Shown here one piece after another: positions 35,277-43,402 of a DNA stretch of 64,000 bases. Source of the DNA: Gammaproteobacteria bacterium 42_54_T18. GTDB lineage: Bacteria; Pseudomonadota; Gammaproteobacteria; Pseudomonadales; Ketobacteraceae. Numbering within the stretch: position 1 is the first letter of the stretch; every line of letters begins with the position of its first letter. The notes under the pieces were generated by a model that saw only the letters and a list, made by a program, of their open reading frames with translations, searched no databases and was not told the DNA's origin. The stretch lies in NCBI GenBank assembly GCA_002163245.1, contig MAAL01000127.1, positions 124,001-188,000 on the forward strand. The letters run 5' to 3'. A program made the translations under genes and the position numbers.

Positions 35277-35681
35277 TTATTCTCCTCGAATCGCATTCAT
35301 CAAACCACGAATACGGCCATTGACGAAGGTAAAGGATGTATTAAATTCCATCGTATTACGGGTAAACTCTGTTCTTTCTTTTTGTAGGTCTACCGTGTTG
35401 CCATCAATAGAAGGCTGAACCTCTGAGCGATATTGCAACCCATTAATAGAGTCTGCACTTAACAAACCATTAGCATGACTACTGCTTGAGGAGCGCATCT
35501 GTAAACTCCCGCCCGGCTTTCCTTCCATAGATTTTAATACTTGCTGAAAATCAATATCTCTTGCTTTGTAGCCTGGGGTGTCTGCATTGGCAATATTATT
35601 TGCTAGCACTTTAGCCCGCTCGGACCTGAGAGTAAGGGCATCATCATGCACTCCAAATACTTTATCGAAACTGATTGCCAT
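35277..35681 (-). CDS. flgB: Flagellar proximal rod protein FlgB
   Basis: FlgB is the first proximal rod subunit, 134 aa. ALTLRSERAKVLANNIANAD followed by TPGYKARDIDFQQVL is the family signature, and the C-terminus (NTMEFNTSFTFVNGRIRGLM) is intact. It starts the flgBCDE unit, behind a sigma-54 promoter 94 bp upstream. The 298-bp gap to cheR (35682-35979) holds this promoter and no other feature I can support. Confidence 0.96.
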   Translation of the reverse strand: MAISFDKVFGVHDDALTLRSERAKVLANNIANADTPGYKARDIDFQQVLKSMEGKPGGSLQMRSSSSSHANGLLSADSINGLQYRSEVQPSIDGNTVDLQKERTEFTRNTMEFNTSFTFVNGRIRGLMNAIRGE

Positions 35682-35774
35682 AACGTACCCTCTTTCTCTT
35701 TAACCAAGCTTTATTAAATTAGTGAGGCTCCATCCGTGGAGAATTGTCCTTTTCCTCATCCTCACAATTAATGA

Positions 35775-35790
35775 TGCAACCGGTGTGCCA
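35775..35790 (-). promoter_or_regulatory. Sigma-54 promoter of flgBCDE
   Basis: TGGCACACCGGTTGCA on the minus strand matches TGGCAC-N5-TTGCA with GG-N10-GC spacing, the best sigma-54 site in the window. It lies 94 bp before flgB. By the known hierarchy it should respond to FleQ and/or FleR. Confidence 0.88.
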
Positions 35791-35979
35791 ACCAAAAAAA
35801 TAACTGTTTGTTTTCTATAAACACTGATTTTTTATCAAAATATCAGCGATTTAAATATATTTTAAAGGATGACGAGAGAAAAGCGGTGAAAGCGGCAGGT
35901 AAATAGGCAACGTTATGGCAACAAAGGAGGCAAAAAATTTCCGGGGTAACAAAAAGTGAAAACGAATTTAAGGCGGACT

Positions 35980-36825
35980 TTATTTCTTCTTGTATACAAC
36001 ACCTGGCGTATAATAACGAACTTCAAAATAGTCGTTCAGGCCCCGCGGTGTCTCTGACCCACCGAGAAACAAATAACCTCCTGGTTTTAACACTCCATGA
36101 ATGTTCCTTAGAATTTGGTTTTGCAGTTCCGATGAAAAATAAATAAGCACATTCCTGCAAAACACCACATCAAAACGCCCTAACCCAGAAAAACTTTCCT
36201 TTAAATTCAATTGCTTAAATTCAACACGACGCTGTATTTCCGGCTTAATCTTCCACTGTCCCTGGTGATTCTCCAAAAAATATCGATTTAGACGATCGTT
36301 TGACATCCCTCGGTTAAGCGCTAACATTTCATACACGCCTGATTTTGCTTGCTCTAAAATCTCCATGCAGATATCAGTGGCAACAACAGACACATCTTTA
36401 GTGGGCTTTGTCGCCGTTCTCTTTTTAAATTCTTCTGCACAAATTGAAATGGTATAAGGTTCCTGCCCAGAGGAGCTTGCCGCACACCAAATGTTAACCG
36501 GTTGTCCTGCATTTGCCAATTCGGGTAGCAGAGTATTCCCGAAAAACTCAAACGGATGACGATCACGAAACCACAAAGTTTCATTTGTCGTCATCGCATC
36601 AATAACTTTTTGTTTTAACGGGTCTTTCCCTGCACGGTCCACCTTACGCACAAGGTCAGACAAGGACGTAATGCCGTTATCTCGTATAATCCGCCTCAAT
36701 CGACTATCTATTAGGTAATTTTTATTTTCACCCAATACAATACCGCAACTCTTTTCTAGGAAACCTCTAAAGCTACGGTATTCACTATCGCTATACGCTG
36801 AAGCTGGCCCTGTTTTAAATACCAT
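35980..36825 (-). CDS. cheR: Chemotaxis protein methyltransferase CheR
   Basis: CheR methylates glutamates on chemoreceptors using SAM. At 281 aa it has the N-terminal helical CheR_N region (about 10-70) and the catalytic domain with TNETLWFRDRHPFEFF, IWCAASSSGQEPYTISI (SAM loop) and FDVVFCRNVLIYFS. It follows cheV by 2 bp. The cheV-cheR pair upstream of flgB is the standard arrangement in Pseudomonas and Vibrio. Confidence 0.97.
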   Translation of the reverse strand: MVFKTGPASAYSDSEYRSFRGFLEKSCGIVLGENKNYLIDSRLRRIIRDNGITSLSDLVRKVDRAGKDPLKQKVIDAMTTNETLWFRDRHPFEFFGNTLLPELANAGQPVNIWCAASSSGQEPYTISICAEEFKKRTATKPTKDVSVVATDICMEILEQAKSGVYEMLALNRGMSNDRLNRYFLENHQGQWKIKPEIQRRVEFKQLNLKESFSGLGRFDVVFCRNVLIYFSSELQNQILRNIHGVLKPGGYLFLGGSETPRGLNDYFEVRYYTPGVVYKKK

Positions 36826-36827
36826 TG

Positions 36828-37772
36828 TTATGCATCCACACCCAACACTGCATCAATTCGGTTTTGCACAAGTGTCGCGAGTTCATCTGGTTTAAACTTC
36901 GCAAGAAAGTCATTTGCCCCTACTTTTTCAACCATTGCCTGGTTAAAGATACCACTGAGTGATGTATGTAAGACGACATATAAATTCGCTAACCGAGGAT
37001 CATCACGAATTGATGCGGTTAAGGTATAACCGTCCATCTCCGGCATTTCTATATCAGAAATCAATAGCACATATCGGTCTTTCGGATCCACACCCTCCTC
37101 TACCAAAGCTCTTAAATGATCAAGCGCTTGCTTACCATCATTCACAACATGGGTGTTAATCCCTAGTTTTTCCACACAACGTTTTATCTGCTTTCGTGCA
37201 ACACTGGAATCATCAGCAATAAGTACAGACAATTTTTTCTCTACAGTTGTAGCAACTTTATCCTCTTGAATAATCCCTTCGCCAATAATTTCATTCATTG
37301 GTGATACTTCAGCAAGGATTTTTTCCACATCAATAATTTCAACAATTTTATTATCGACTTCTGTTACAGCCGTCAGATAATTATTCTTACCCGTACCTCG
37401 TGGTGGTGGATGTACATCCTTCCAATTAAGGTTAACAATGCGCTCTACGCCTTTTACAAGAAAACCTTGTACCGCCATATTGTATTCAGAAATAATAATA
37501 AAGCAGTCATCCATATTTTCTAACGGTGCGCTTCCCATCGCCAGAGCCATATCCATTACAGATATCGTCCCGCCACGAATATGCGCAATACCTCTCACGA
37601 CAGGGTTACGCTTAGGTAGCTCCGTAAGTTTGGGACACTGCAGCACTTCGCGAACCTTAAATACGTTAATTCCGTACATCTGGGTTCCGCCAAGCCTGAA
37701 CAACAATAACTCCAGTCGATTCTGCCCCACCAATTGGGTACGTTGATCGACCGCGTCTAAAACACCAGCCAT
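36828..37772 (-). CDS. cheV: Chemotaxis coupling protein CheV
   Basis: CheV joins a CheW-like coupling domain (about 20-165, LLLFRLGGTQMYGINVFKVRE and VRGIAHIRGGTISVMDMALA, shortened) to a C-terminal receiver domain (about 185-310) with the phosphoacceptor Asp in LLISDIEMPEMDGY. Length 314 aa is standard. It lies divergent from flgA with a 175-bp shared upstream region. Confidence 0.96.
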   Translation of the reverse strand: MAGVLDAVDQRTQLVGQNRLELLLFRLGGTQMYGINVFKVREVLQCPKLTELPKRNPVVRGIAHIRGGTISVMDMALAMGSAPLENMDDCFIIISEYNMAVQGFLVKGVERIVNLNWKDVHPPPRGTGKNNYLTAVTEVDNKIVEIIDVEKILAEVSPMNEIIGEGIIQEDKVATTVEKKLSVLIADDSSVARKQIKRCVEKLGINTHVVNDGKQALDHLRALVEEGVDPKDRYVLLISDIEMPEMDGYTLTASIRDDPRLANLYVVLHTSLSGIFNQAMVEKVGANDFLAKFKPDELATLVQNRIDAVLGVDA

Positions 37773-37796
37773 AATTTGACTCCATCAGCCTGTAAA

Positions 37797-37813
37797 TCGG
37801 CACAAGCTTTGCT
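37797..37813 (+). promoter_or_regulatory. Candidate sigma-54 promoter of flgA
   Basis: Plus strand TCGGCACAAGCTTTGCT differs from TTGGCAC-N5-TTGCT only at the second position and keeps GG-N10-GC spacing. It points toward flgA, whose ATG is about 135 bp downstream, and would initiate near 37823. Confidence 0.6.
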
Positions 37814-37947
37814 TAAGCTTTTGTTATCTTCGGAATAAATGGGGTTACGCCATCAAATACGTCATCAAATTGACTATATTGAGGCTTTTTGACAACACTC
37901 ACCCAGAAAACCGTCACATACTTTTGAGCATAGGCGAAAACAGTTAA

Positions 37948-38697
37948 ATGAACAGATTCTGCGTGAATTTAATACGACGTAAAACATTACATTTTATGGT
38001 CTCTTATATCCCAATAATCTGCGGCATACTTATCATGCCTCCAAGCGCCAACTCAGAAGAAAATGCTACTGCAAAAACACAAATCCTTTCTGCCGTCACT
38101 TCTTTTTCAAAAAAACTTATTGAAAATCAAAGATATAGCCGTATAGACACTACACTGCCACACTTAGATCCACGACTTAGGCTCGCTATCTGCAACACAC
38201 CCCTTAACGTAAAACCAACGTCTACACGAAGAAAATTGGGAAGACTCACTTTAAAAATATCCTGCTTTGATAAAAAAAGCTGGTCACTTCATGTTCCTTT
38301 GGAGTTAAAAGCTTATGAAAATGTCGTCGTCGCGGCACAGCCAATTTTGAGGGGGCAAATTATCACCGCCGGCAACCTTACAAAGGATGAGCGAGAAGTT
38401 ACTCGATTAAACCAAGGGTACTTTGCGCAGCCCAAACTTGTTGTAGGCTCCATTGCAAAACGTAGCATCGCCACCCACCGAGTTATCCTACCTCGCTCCC
38501 TTAGTACACCCAAATTAGTAAATAAGGGGGAAAGTATTTCTATTCAAGCAATAAGCTCTGGCCTATCGATAAAAGCAATGGGAATTGCCTTAGTTGATGG
38601 CAGCTTAGGTGACCTGATTCAAGTAAAAAACAGCAAAACACAGCGGATAGTAGAGGGGCGAATATCGGCTCCCGGGCAAATAGTCATCAACTTATAA
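37948..38697 (+). CDS. flgA: Flagellar P-ring assembly chaperone FlgA
   Basis: FlgA is the periplasmic chaperone for FlgI. A hydrophobic signal segment (FMVSYIPIICGILIM, about residues 16-30) is followed by the SAF-like domain: VVVAAQPILRGQIITAGNLT and GLSIKAMGIALVDGSLGDLI (shortened) are the family motifs, and the C-terminus VEGRISAPGQIVINL is typical. At 249 aa it is a little longer than the E. coli protein. It precedes flgM and flgN on the same strand. Confidence 0.95.
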   Translation: MNRFCVNLIRRKTLHFMVSYIPIICGILIMPPSANSEENATAKTQILSAVTSFSKKLIENQRYSRIDTTLPHLDPRLRLAICNTPLNVKPTSTRRKLGRLTLKISCFDKKSWSLHVPLELKAYENVVVAAQPILRGQIITAGNLTKDEREVTRLNQGYFAQPKLVVGSIAKRSIATHRVILPRSLSTPKLVNKGESISIQAISSGLSIKAMGIALVDGSLGDLIQVKNSKTQRIVEGRISAPGQIVINL

Positions 38698-38860
38698 CAA
38701 GTTATTACCCTATAGATGTTCTACTATAACAATGACTTATAACGACAATAAAGACTAACAGTATGAATCTATAACGTTTACAACGACATATTCGGCAAAA
38801 AAGAATAAGCAAGAAGTGCTAAAAATTTGTTATTTTTCATGAAAATATTACACTTTATGC

Positions 38861-38887
38861 TAAAGCTTTGACTCTAGGCGCCGATAC
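38861..38887 (+). promoter_or_regulatory. Sigma-28 promoter of flgM
   Basis: TAAA (38861-38864), 15 bases, GCCGATAC (38880-38887): one mismatch at the last base of the consensus, exact spacing. It lies 41 bp before the flgM ATG and shows that the longer reading frame opening at 38868 cannot be the real start. Confidence 0.88.
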
Positions 38888-38927
38888 AATTTATGAGTTA
38901 AAACAGTATTTTTTGAGGCATTCGAAA

Positions 38928-39242
38928 ATGAGCATGGAAATCAACGGTTTAAATACCGGTCCCGCCGGTAACAGCAAAGCCAAATCAGCTGGGCAGACTA
39001 ATAAAACAGAAGGCGGCAGCAAACCTGATCAGCCATCAGGCCCCTCTGCCCCGAGTAAGGAAACGGTAGTCATTAGCGCAGAGGCAAAGTCACTTAGCAA
39101 GCTATCAGCCGAAGTGAATACAGAAGCCCCTGTTAATCAATCTAAAGTTGATGCAATTAAAGCAGCTATAGACGATGGGTCCTTTAAGCCCAACGCAGAA
39201 AGCATCGCCAGTAAACTTATCGGCACGGATGACCTTTTCTAA
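38928..39242 (+). CDS. flgM: Anti-sigma-28 factor FlgM
   Basis: FlgM binds sigma-28 (FliA) until it is exported through the finished hook. The 104-aa protein begins MSMEINGLNTGPAGNSKAKS and has the typical disordered, Ser/Gly/Lys-rich first half, then the FliA-binding helices (VDAIKAAIDDGSFKPNAESI and ASKLIGTDDLF). The start at 38928 has GAGG nine bases upstream and lies just beyond a sigma-28 promoter, which gives the expected feedback. Confidence 0.94.
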   Translation: MSMEINGLNTGPAGNSKAKSAGQTNKTEGGSKPDQPSGPSAPSKETVVISAEAKSLSKLSAEVNTEAPVNQSKVDAIKAAIDDGSFKPNAESIASKLIGTDDLF

Positions 39243-39279
39243 ATACGACGCTTAAAATACGAATGCCACAACAGATGAA

Positions 39280-39328
39280 GGGCCGCAATATCGGATGCCT
39301 CCGATGCTCAATTTACTTATAGCGGCCC
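39280..39328 (+). terminator. Nested hairpin after flgM
   Basis: GGGCCGC (39280-39286) pairs with GCGGCCC (39322-39328), enclosing a smaller hairpin ATCGGA/TCCGAT (39290-39305). CCACTTTTCCTTTT follows, a broken T tract. It could end part of the flgM transcripts before flgN. Confidence 0.5.
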
Positions 39329-39445
39329 TCCACTTTTCCTTTTAGCTCTCTTCTCTCTACCCCTTCAGCCTTTGCGAGCCAGATAATCGGCACATTCTTT
39401 GCTTTCTAATGTAATAGTTTTTCTATTATGTACTTGGAGAGCACC

Positions 39446-39943
39446 ATGGCGACAAAAGTAGACCCGTCTAAAGCACAATCGCTATTAAAGATTTTAGAGC
39501 GAGACCGTAACCTCAGCACCCACTTAGTATCACTACTAAAAGAGGAGCGTGAATCCCTAGAGTTACGCCAATTTAAAACCTATAGCGATATATTAGCCCG
39601 CAAGCAACGCACACTAGTCGACCTTGAATCAACAGACGTGCAACGACGCACACTGATGCAAGGCATGGGATTTACGGGGGACAGCGAGGGGTTTCTAGCG
39701 TTTTTAAAGCTTATCCCATACCAATGGCAAAAGAAATTTACGCTGCTCTGGGACCAACTTACAGACAGCCTGCAGCAATGTGACAGTTTAAATAAGATTA
39801 ATGGGAAGATACTCCTACACTCACAAATAGCCATTGACCGTTTAATGGGCCTGATGAAGGGTCAATCGCCTCAGCAAAGCATCTACACCAAAAGTGGTCG
39901 TGCTGGTTCACTTGAATCCAATCGCTGCCTAGCGATGGCGTAG
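39446..39943 (+). CDS. flgN: Flagellar export chaperone FlgN
   Basis: FlgN is the chaperone of FlgK and FlgL. The frame opens at 39428, but the ATG at 39446 (MATKVDPSKAQSLLKILERD) has TTGGAGAG directly upstream, giving 165 aa, all-helical and charged. ERESLELRQFKTYSDILARKQ (shortened) is the typical first helix pair. It follows flgM, as in Pseudomonas and Vibrio. The stop codon overlaps a hairpin. Confidence 0.9.
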   Translation: MATKVDPSKAQSLLKILERDRNLSTHLVSLLKEERESLELRQFKTYSDILARKQRTLVDLESTDVQRRTLMQGMGFTGDSEGFLAFLKLIPYQWQKKFTLLWDQLTDSLQQCDSLNKINGKILLHSQIAIDRLMGLMKGQSPQQSIYTKSGRAGSLESNRCLAMA

Positions 39944-39960
39944 GTTGCCGCCCGGCAACC
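39943..39960 (+). terminator. Hairpin overlapping the flgN stop codon
   Basis: GGTTGCCG-CC-CGGCAACC forms a perfect 8-bp stem with a 2-nt spacer, effectively a shorter stem with a 4-nt loop. It is followed by TTCTGCC, a poor T tract, so termination may be partial. Confidence 0.4.
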
Positions 39961-40043
39961 TTCTGCCGTAACTTTGCTACACTATTAGCGTAGCAATTAG
40001 TTCCAACTGACAAACTTCACTCTCGAACCAAGATAAACCTTAT

Positions 40044-40832
40044 ATGCAAATACCTTTCATTGGGCGCTTTTTATCAAAGAACGATGATGATAATCCCAAA
40101 CTGGGCTCTCAAAAGAACATCAATCACAACACAAAGGCCATTGTTCGGCACTTAGGTGGCTTGGCACACGAAAACCACCTGATCACAGTACAGATTTGTA
40201 ACCCTGACGGTTCTGTTAACAAAAAAGCAGGGGTTGCACATTCCGGCATTATCACTCTTGATGAGAAAAAGAGAACCATTGCATTCGACCAATTTTCTCC
40301 CAATATGCATGAGGAGAATTTAAAACTGGGAGACTTACTTCACTTTTCACTCACCCATGAAGGCACCTACTGTCAATTTACCTGCGAATACAAAAAGACC
40401 GTAAATACAAAGTCAGGCTATGCGCATATTGTTAAGTTTCCTTCAGGTGTAGAGAACACTCAATTACGTGATGCATTCCGTGTTCGCATCAGCAATGCCA
40501 CCCCCATAAAAATAAGCTTATTACATACCATAAACCCTGTGATCGCGGGAACAGTGGTGGACTTATCAGCCAAAGGGGTACGAATGAAATTGGCGGGGCT
40601 TATTGAGCCAAGGCCTAGGCGGGGCGAAGACTATATTTCATGTCAATTGGTACTAACGGATGGTTATTCCATGCATAGTGGCGCAAGGCTAATGCACTGG
40701 ATTTACGATGCTAAAGATAAATGCACCTATCTTGGTATAAAATTTACGGATATGGACGGTGCAAATGAACGAGTACTAAATCGTTATATCACACAACTTC
40801 AACGTAAAGAAAAGCACGGTGTTAAAATATAA
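40044..40832 (+). CDS. Flagellar brake / c-di-GMP receptor of the YcgR-FlgZ type
   Basis: The 262-aa protein has a YcgR-like N-terminal domain (about 30-135) and a C-terminal PilZ domain. Both c-di-GMP motifs are visible: RDAFRVR (RxxxR, near 145) and DLSAKGVRM (D/NxSxxG, near 170). Such proteins slow or stop the motor when c-di-GMP is high. The place after flgM-flgN is the same as that of FlgZ in Pseudomonas. There is no obvious promoter of its own. The product could also be called FlgZ. Confidence 0.88.
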   Translation: MQIPFIGRFLSKNDDDNPKLGSQKNINHNTKAIVRHLGGLAHENHLITVQICNPDGSVNKKAGVAHSGIITLDEKKRTIAFDQFSPNMHEENLKLGDLLHFSLTHEGTYCQFTCEYKKTVNTKSGYAHIVKFPSGVENTQLRDAFRVRISNATPIKISLLHTINPVIAGTVVDLSAKGVRMKLAGLIEPRPRRGEDYISCQLVLTDGYSMHSGARLMHWIYDAKDKCTYLGIKFTDMDGANERVLNRYITQLQRKEKHGVKI

Positions 40833-40854
40833 AATCTCTCACGATCGTACCTTG

Positions 40855-41496
40855 TCACCATTCACTGTGTAACCCATCGAGCAACTGCGGCGCATTCCGC
40901 TTAATATCTTCCCAGGTATCAATATCCCAACGCTCCTCTAATAAGCCATAACTTTTACCCGATTGATGTGCACAGCCAATTGACGATGCAAGCACAGTGC
41001 TTTCGCCCCATTGAACGTCCTTAAAGAAACCTTTCTCCAGACCGTGAGAACCAATAAGAATATAACCACCATCATCTGCCGGGCCAAAAACCACATCCTT
41101 ACTTCCTAACATCTCAAATGCTTGCGCCAAATACCGGTCACACAAAGAAAAACAGTCCCCTCCAACAATAACAACCTGATCTGCCAGCATCAATCCACTT
41201 GTCATAGCAGATTGCATCCTTTCACCAAGATCGCTACCTTTCTGTTGAAAAACATCAATTCCATAACGTGCCGCATGGTCTTGAACAAATACATGTTCAA
41301 CATCGAGATCTACCCAGAATTGAACCGCAATGTCTTCGTTTTTTTCTGCGTATCCTGCAACACACTGAATTACCTGTTCACACAAACGCATGTGAATGAT
41401 CACACTATTTGATAGACCGACCTTGGGTATTAGCCGTGTTTTCACTTGACCTTCAACGGGTGCTTTAAAAAAAACTTGTATGAGCCGTTTTGTCAC
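40855..41496 (-). CDS. TIGR04282-family arsenosugar-associated glycosyltransferase
   Basis: The 213-aa protein has the nucleotide-sugar transferase features of the TIGR04282 family: FFKAPVEGQVKTRLIP near residues 9-24, DQVVIVGGDCFSL and VVFGPADDGGYILIGSHGL. It looks related to the MobA/CofC type of nucleotidyl-binding fold. The start codon overlaps the stop of the upstream TIGR04283 gene (ATGA). With its neighbours it forms the arsenosugar set; the exact reaction is not known. Confidence 0.88.
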   Translation of the reverse strand: MTKRLIQVFFKAPVEGQVKTRLIPKVGLSNSVIIHMRLCEQVIQCVAGYAEKNEDIAVQFWVDLDVEHVFVQDHAARYGIDVFQQKGSDLGERMQSAMTSGLMLADQVVIVGGDCFSLCDRYLAQAFEMLGSKDVVFGPADDGGYILIGSHGLEKGFFKDVQWGESTVLASSIGCAHQSGKSYGLLEERWDIDTWEDIKRNAPQLLDGLHSEW

Positions 41497-42173
41497 GAAT
41501 AATATTTCCTATGTAACTCTTTTGGATCTACCCCTTTGTAATACGCATATCGAAGACACCACATAAGCCAGATAGTCTTCCAGGTTCCATTTTTTTCCCA
41601 TCGGCGACTAGAAGTGATCACTTTGTAATGACTAAAAAACGGAGGGGATGTTATCCGACTGCGCTTACATATATCCACATCTTCCATAAGAGGGACGTCT
41701 GCATAGCCCTTTAACTCTTCAAAAAATTGACGTTTAAAAAATAATGCTTGGTCACCGGTAGACACCTGAGTCAGCCGAGATCGAGTATTAATAAACCATG
41801 CGATAACATTAAACATTAACTGATTGCCTGACAGAATAACGTCAAAACGACCCCATTGAAGATCGCTCTCTATGAATTTTTGTATTTCAGACTCAAAATC
41901 AATCGGCAATAATGTATCAGCATGCAAAAAGAGCAATACCTCTCCCGATGCTTCAGCCGCACCCGCATTCATCTGCTTAGCGCGCCCAGGTGGCGATGTG
42001 ATAACTTTACTCGCAAACGGTTTGGCTTTGTGAAACGTATCATCAACGCTACCACCATCCACGACAACAATACTCCAACCACGCTGACGTAACGGTTGCA
42101 ATGGACGCAAAATATTTTCTAAATTGCCGCCCTCATTTAACACAGGAATAATGAGGCTTCCAATACTCGTCAT
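41493..42173 (-). CDS. TIGR04283-family arsenosugar-associated glycosyltransferase (GT2)
   Basis: A GT2-fold enzyme of 226 aa. SLIIPVLNEGGNLENIL, IVVVDGGSVDDT (first DxD-type acidic cluster) and VLLFLHADTLLP are typical, and LMEDVDICKR fits the catalytic ED region. The start ATG at 42173 shares one base with the arsS stop (TAATG), so translation is coupled. The extended frame to 42197 would run inside arsS. It probably transfers a sugar in arsenosugar synthesis. Confidence 0.88.
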   Translation of the reverse strand: MTSIGSLIIPVLNEGGNLENILRPLQPLRQRGWSIVVVDGGSVDDTFHKAKPFASKVITSPPGRAKQMNAGAAEASGEVLLFLHADTLLPIDFESEIQKFIESDLQWGRFDVILSGNQLMFNVIAWFINTRSRLTQVSTGDQALFFKRQFFEELKGYADVPLMEDVDICKRSRITSPPFFSHYKVITSSRRWEKNGTWKTIWLMWCLRYAYYKGVDPKELHRKYYS

Positions 42174-43141
42174 TATTCGGCCAACGCACCACCGCAACTA
42201 CTACCCTGCCCGGCGGTACAGCCAAAACAATGATCAGCAACAACAACAGGATGCCCTTCTAGGTTTTTTTCCAACACTTGAGTAAGAGTAAGTGGCTGAT
42301 TGTCTTTTTCTATGGGTAATAACAACATTTGATTAAAATCACAATCAAACACATTGCCTTCCCAGTCCACACTGAGGGTATTACGACACATAATATTTGC
42401 TAGATTAGCCGATGAATAGTTATCACGGAGTAACGTCATATATTCTTCGAACTTACCTTTGGATATCAACATACTACCGAATCGACTAATGGGCATATTG
42501 GTAATCGTTAACAAGCCATCAAATTCAATGTCATAGTTATCACCCAATTCCCTTTTATAATCTTGCGTTAATGCTGCTTGTGGCGGTGGCAAAAAAGGAC
42601 CACCAGGGTTGTATACCAAATCTAACACTAACGAAGCATCACCCTTACCATACCCCAGAGCATTGAGTTTCTGTAACCCTTCAATAGACGATTCAAAAAC
42701 ACCCTTACCCCTCTGACTATCTACATTGTCCTCGGTATAACAAGGTAGAGAGGCAACAACATTGACCTTTTGCTCCGCCAAAAACACGGTAAGATCCTCA
42801 TACCCAGGTTCATTCAAAATAGTAAGATTACAACGATCAATCACCGTCACATCTAATGCTCGTGCCGCTATAACTAAACGTCGAAACTCTGGGTTCATCT
42901 CAGGAGCCCCACCCGTTAGGTCCAAAACCTTAACCTTCAGTTCTCGTAATACGTCAATCACTGTATCCACCATTGACACACTCATGAGCTCGGTACGTTT
43001 TGGCCCCGCATTAACATGACAATGCGTGCAACTGAGATTACATAAGTAACCTAGGTTAACTTGCAGTATCTCCAACTGTGCCCGTTTAATAGAGGGAAAG
43101 TCCGTGGAGCTTTTAAACAATAATGGTTTAGTATCTAACAT
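42173..43141 (-). CDS. arsS: Arsenosugar biosynthesis radical SAM protein ArsS
   Basis: ArsS is a radical SAM enzyme that adds a deoxyadenosyl-derived ribose to dimethylarsenic in arsenosugar formation. The CX3CX2C cluster motif is C34, C38, C41 (YLCNLSCTHCH), with VLDLTGGAPEMNP as the GGE-like motif. The C-terminal Cys-rich segment (HCFGCTAGQGSSCGG) may hold a second iron-sulfur cluster. 322 aa matches the family. It heads the three-gene operon. I see no arsM methyltransferase or arsR in the window. Confidence 0.92.
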   Translation of the reverse strand: MLDTKPLLFKSSTDFPSIKRAQLEILQVNLGYLCNLSCTHCHVNAGPKRTELMSVSMVDTVIDVLRELKVKVLDLTGGAPEMNPEFRRLVIAARALDVTVIDRCNLTILNEPGYEDLTVFLAEQKVNVVASLPCYTEDNVDSQRGKGVFESSIEGLQKLNALGYGKGDASLVLDLVYNPGGPFLPPPQAALTQDYKRELGDNYDIEFDGLLTITNMPISRFGSMLISKGKFEEYMTLLRDNYSSANLANIMCRNTLSVDWEGNVFDCDFNQMLLLPIEKDNQPLTLTQVLEKNLEGHPVVVADHCFGCTAGQGSSCGGALAE

Positions 43142-43283
43142 AGGGTATGGTCTGTTTTGGTCGTCGGTCGATATGACTTTCTAGATCGCTTTCTAGATCG
43201 TAAAGTCGATCAGGTTAAGCCGAATATGACCATAAATTGCCGTACCAGTTCAAGCGTTTTCTATGAATACCGAGGGGAAAATG

Positions 43284-43318
43284 AAAAGAGCCCTTAATTT
43301 TCACTAAAGGGCTCTTTT
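43284..43318. terminator. Strong bidirectional terminator
   Basis: AAAAGAGCCCTT (43284-43295) and AAGGGCTCTTTT (43307-43318) form a perfect 12-bp stem with an 11-nt loop, with T runs in both directions. It ends the acyl-CoA dehydrogenase transcript on the minus strand and separates it from arsS. Confidence 0.92.
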
Positions 43319-43402
43319 TTCGATGAGCAACTGTAAGAATAAGGAGTTTCATACGACCAACACTAGGCCCTCCATACTCCACACGGGCTCTACTTTAACA
43401 AA

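Noticed and set aside
38868-38927. In-frame extension of flgM to a start at 38868
   Set aside because: The codons fall inside the sigma-28 promoter; the ATG at 38928 with GAGG upstream gives a normal FlgM N-terminus.
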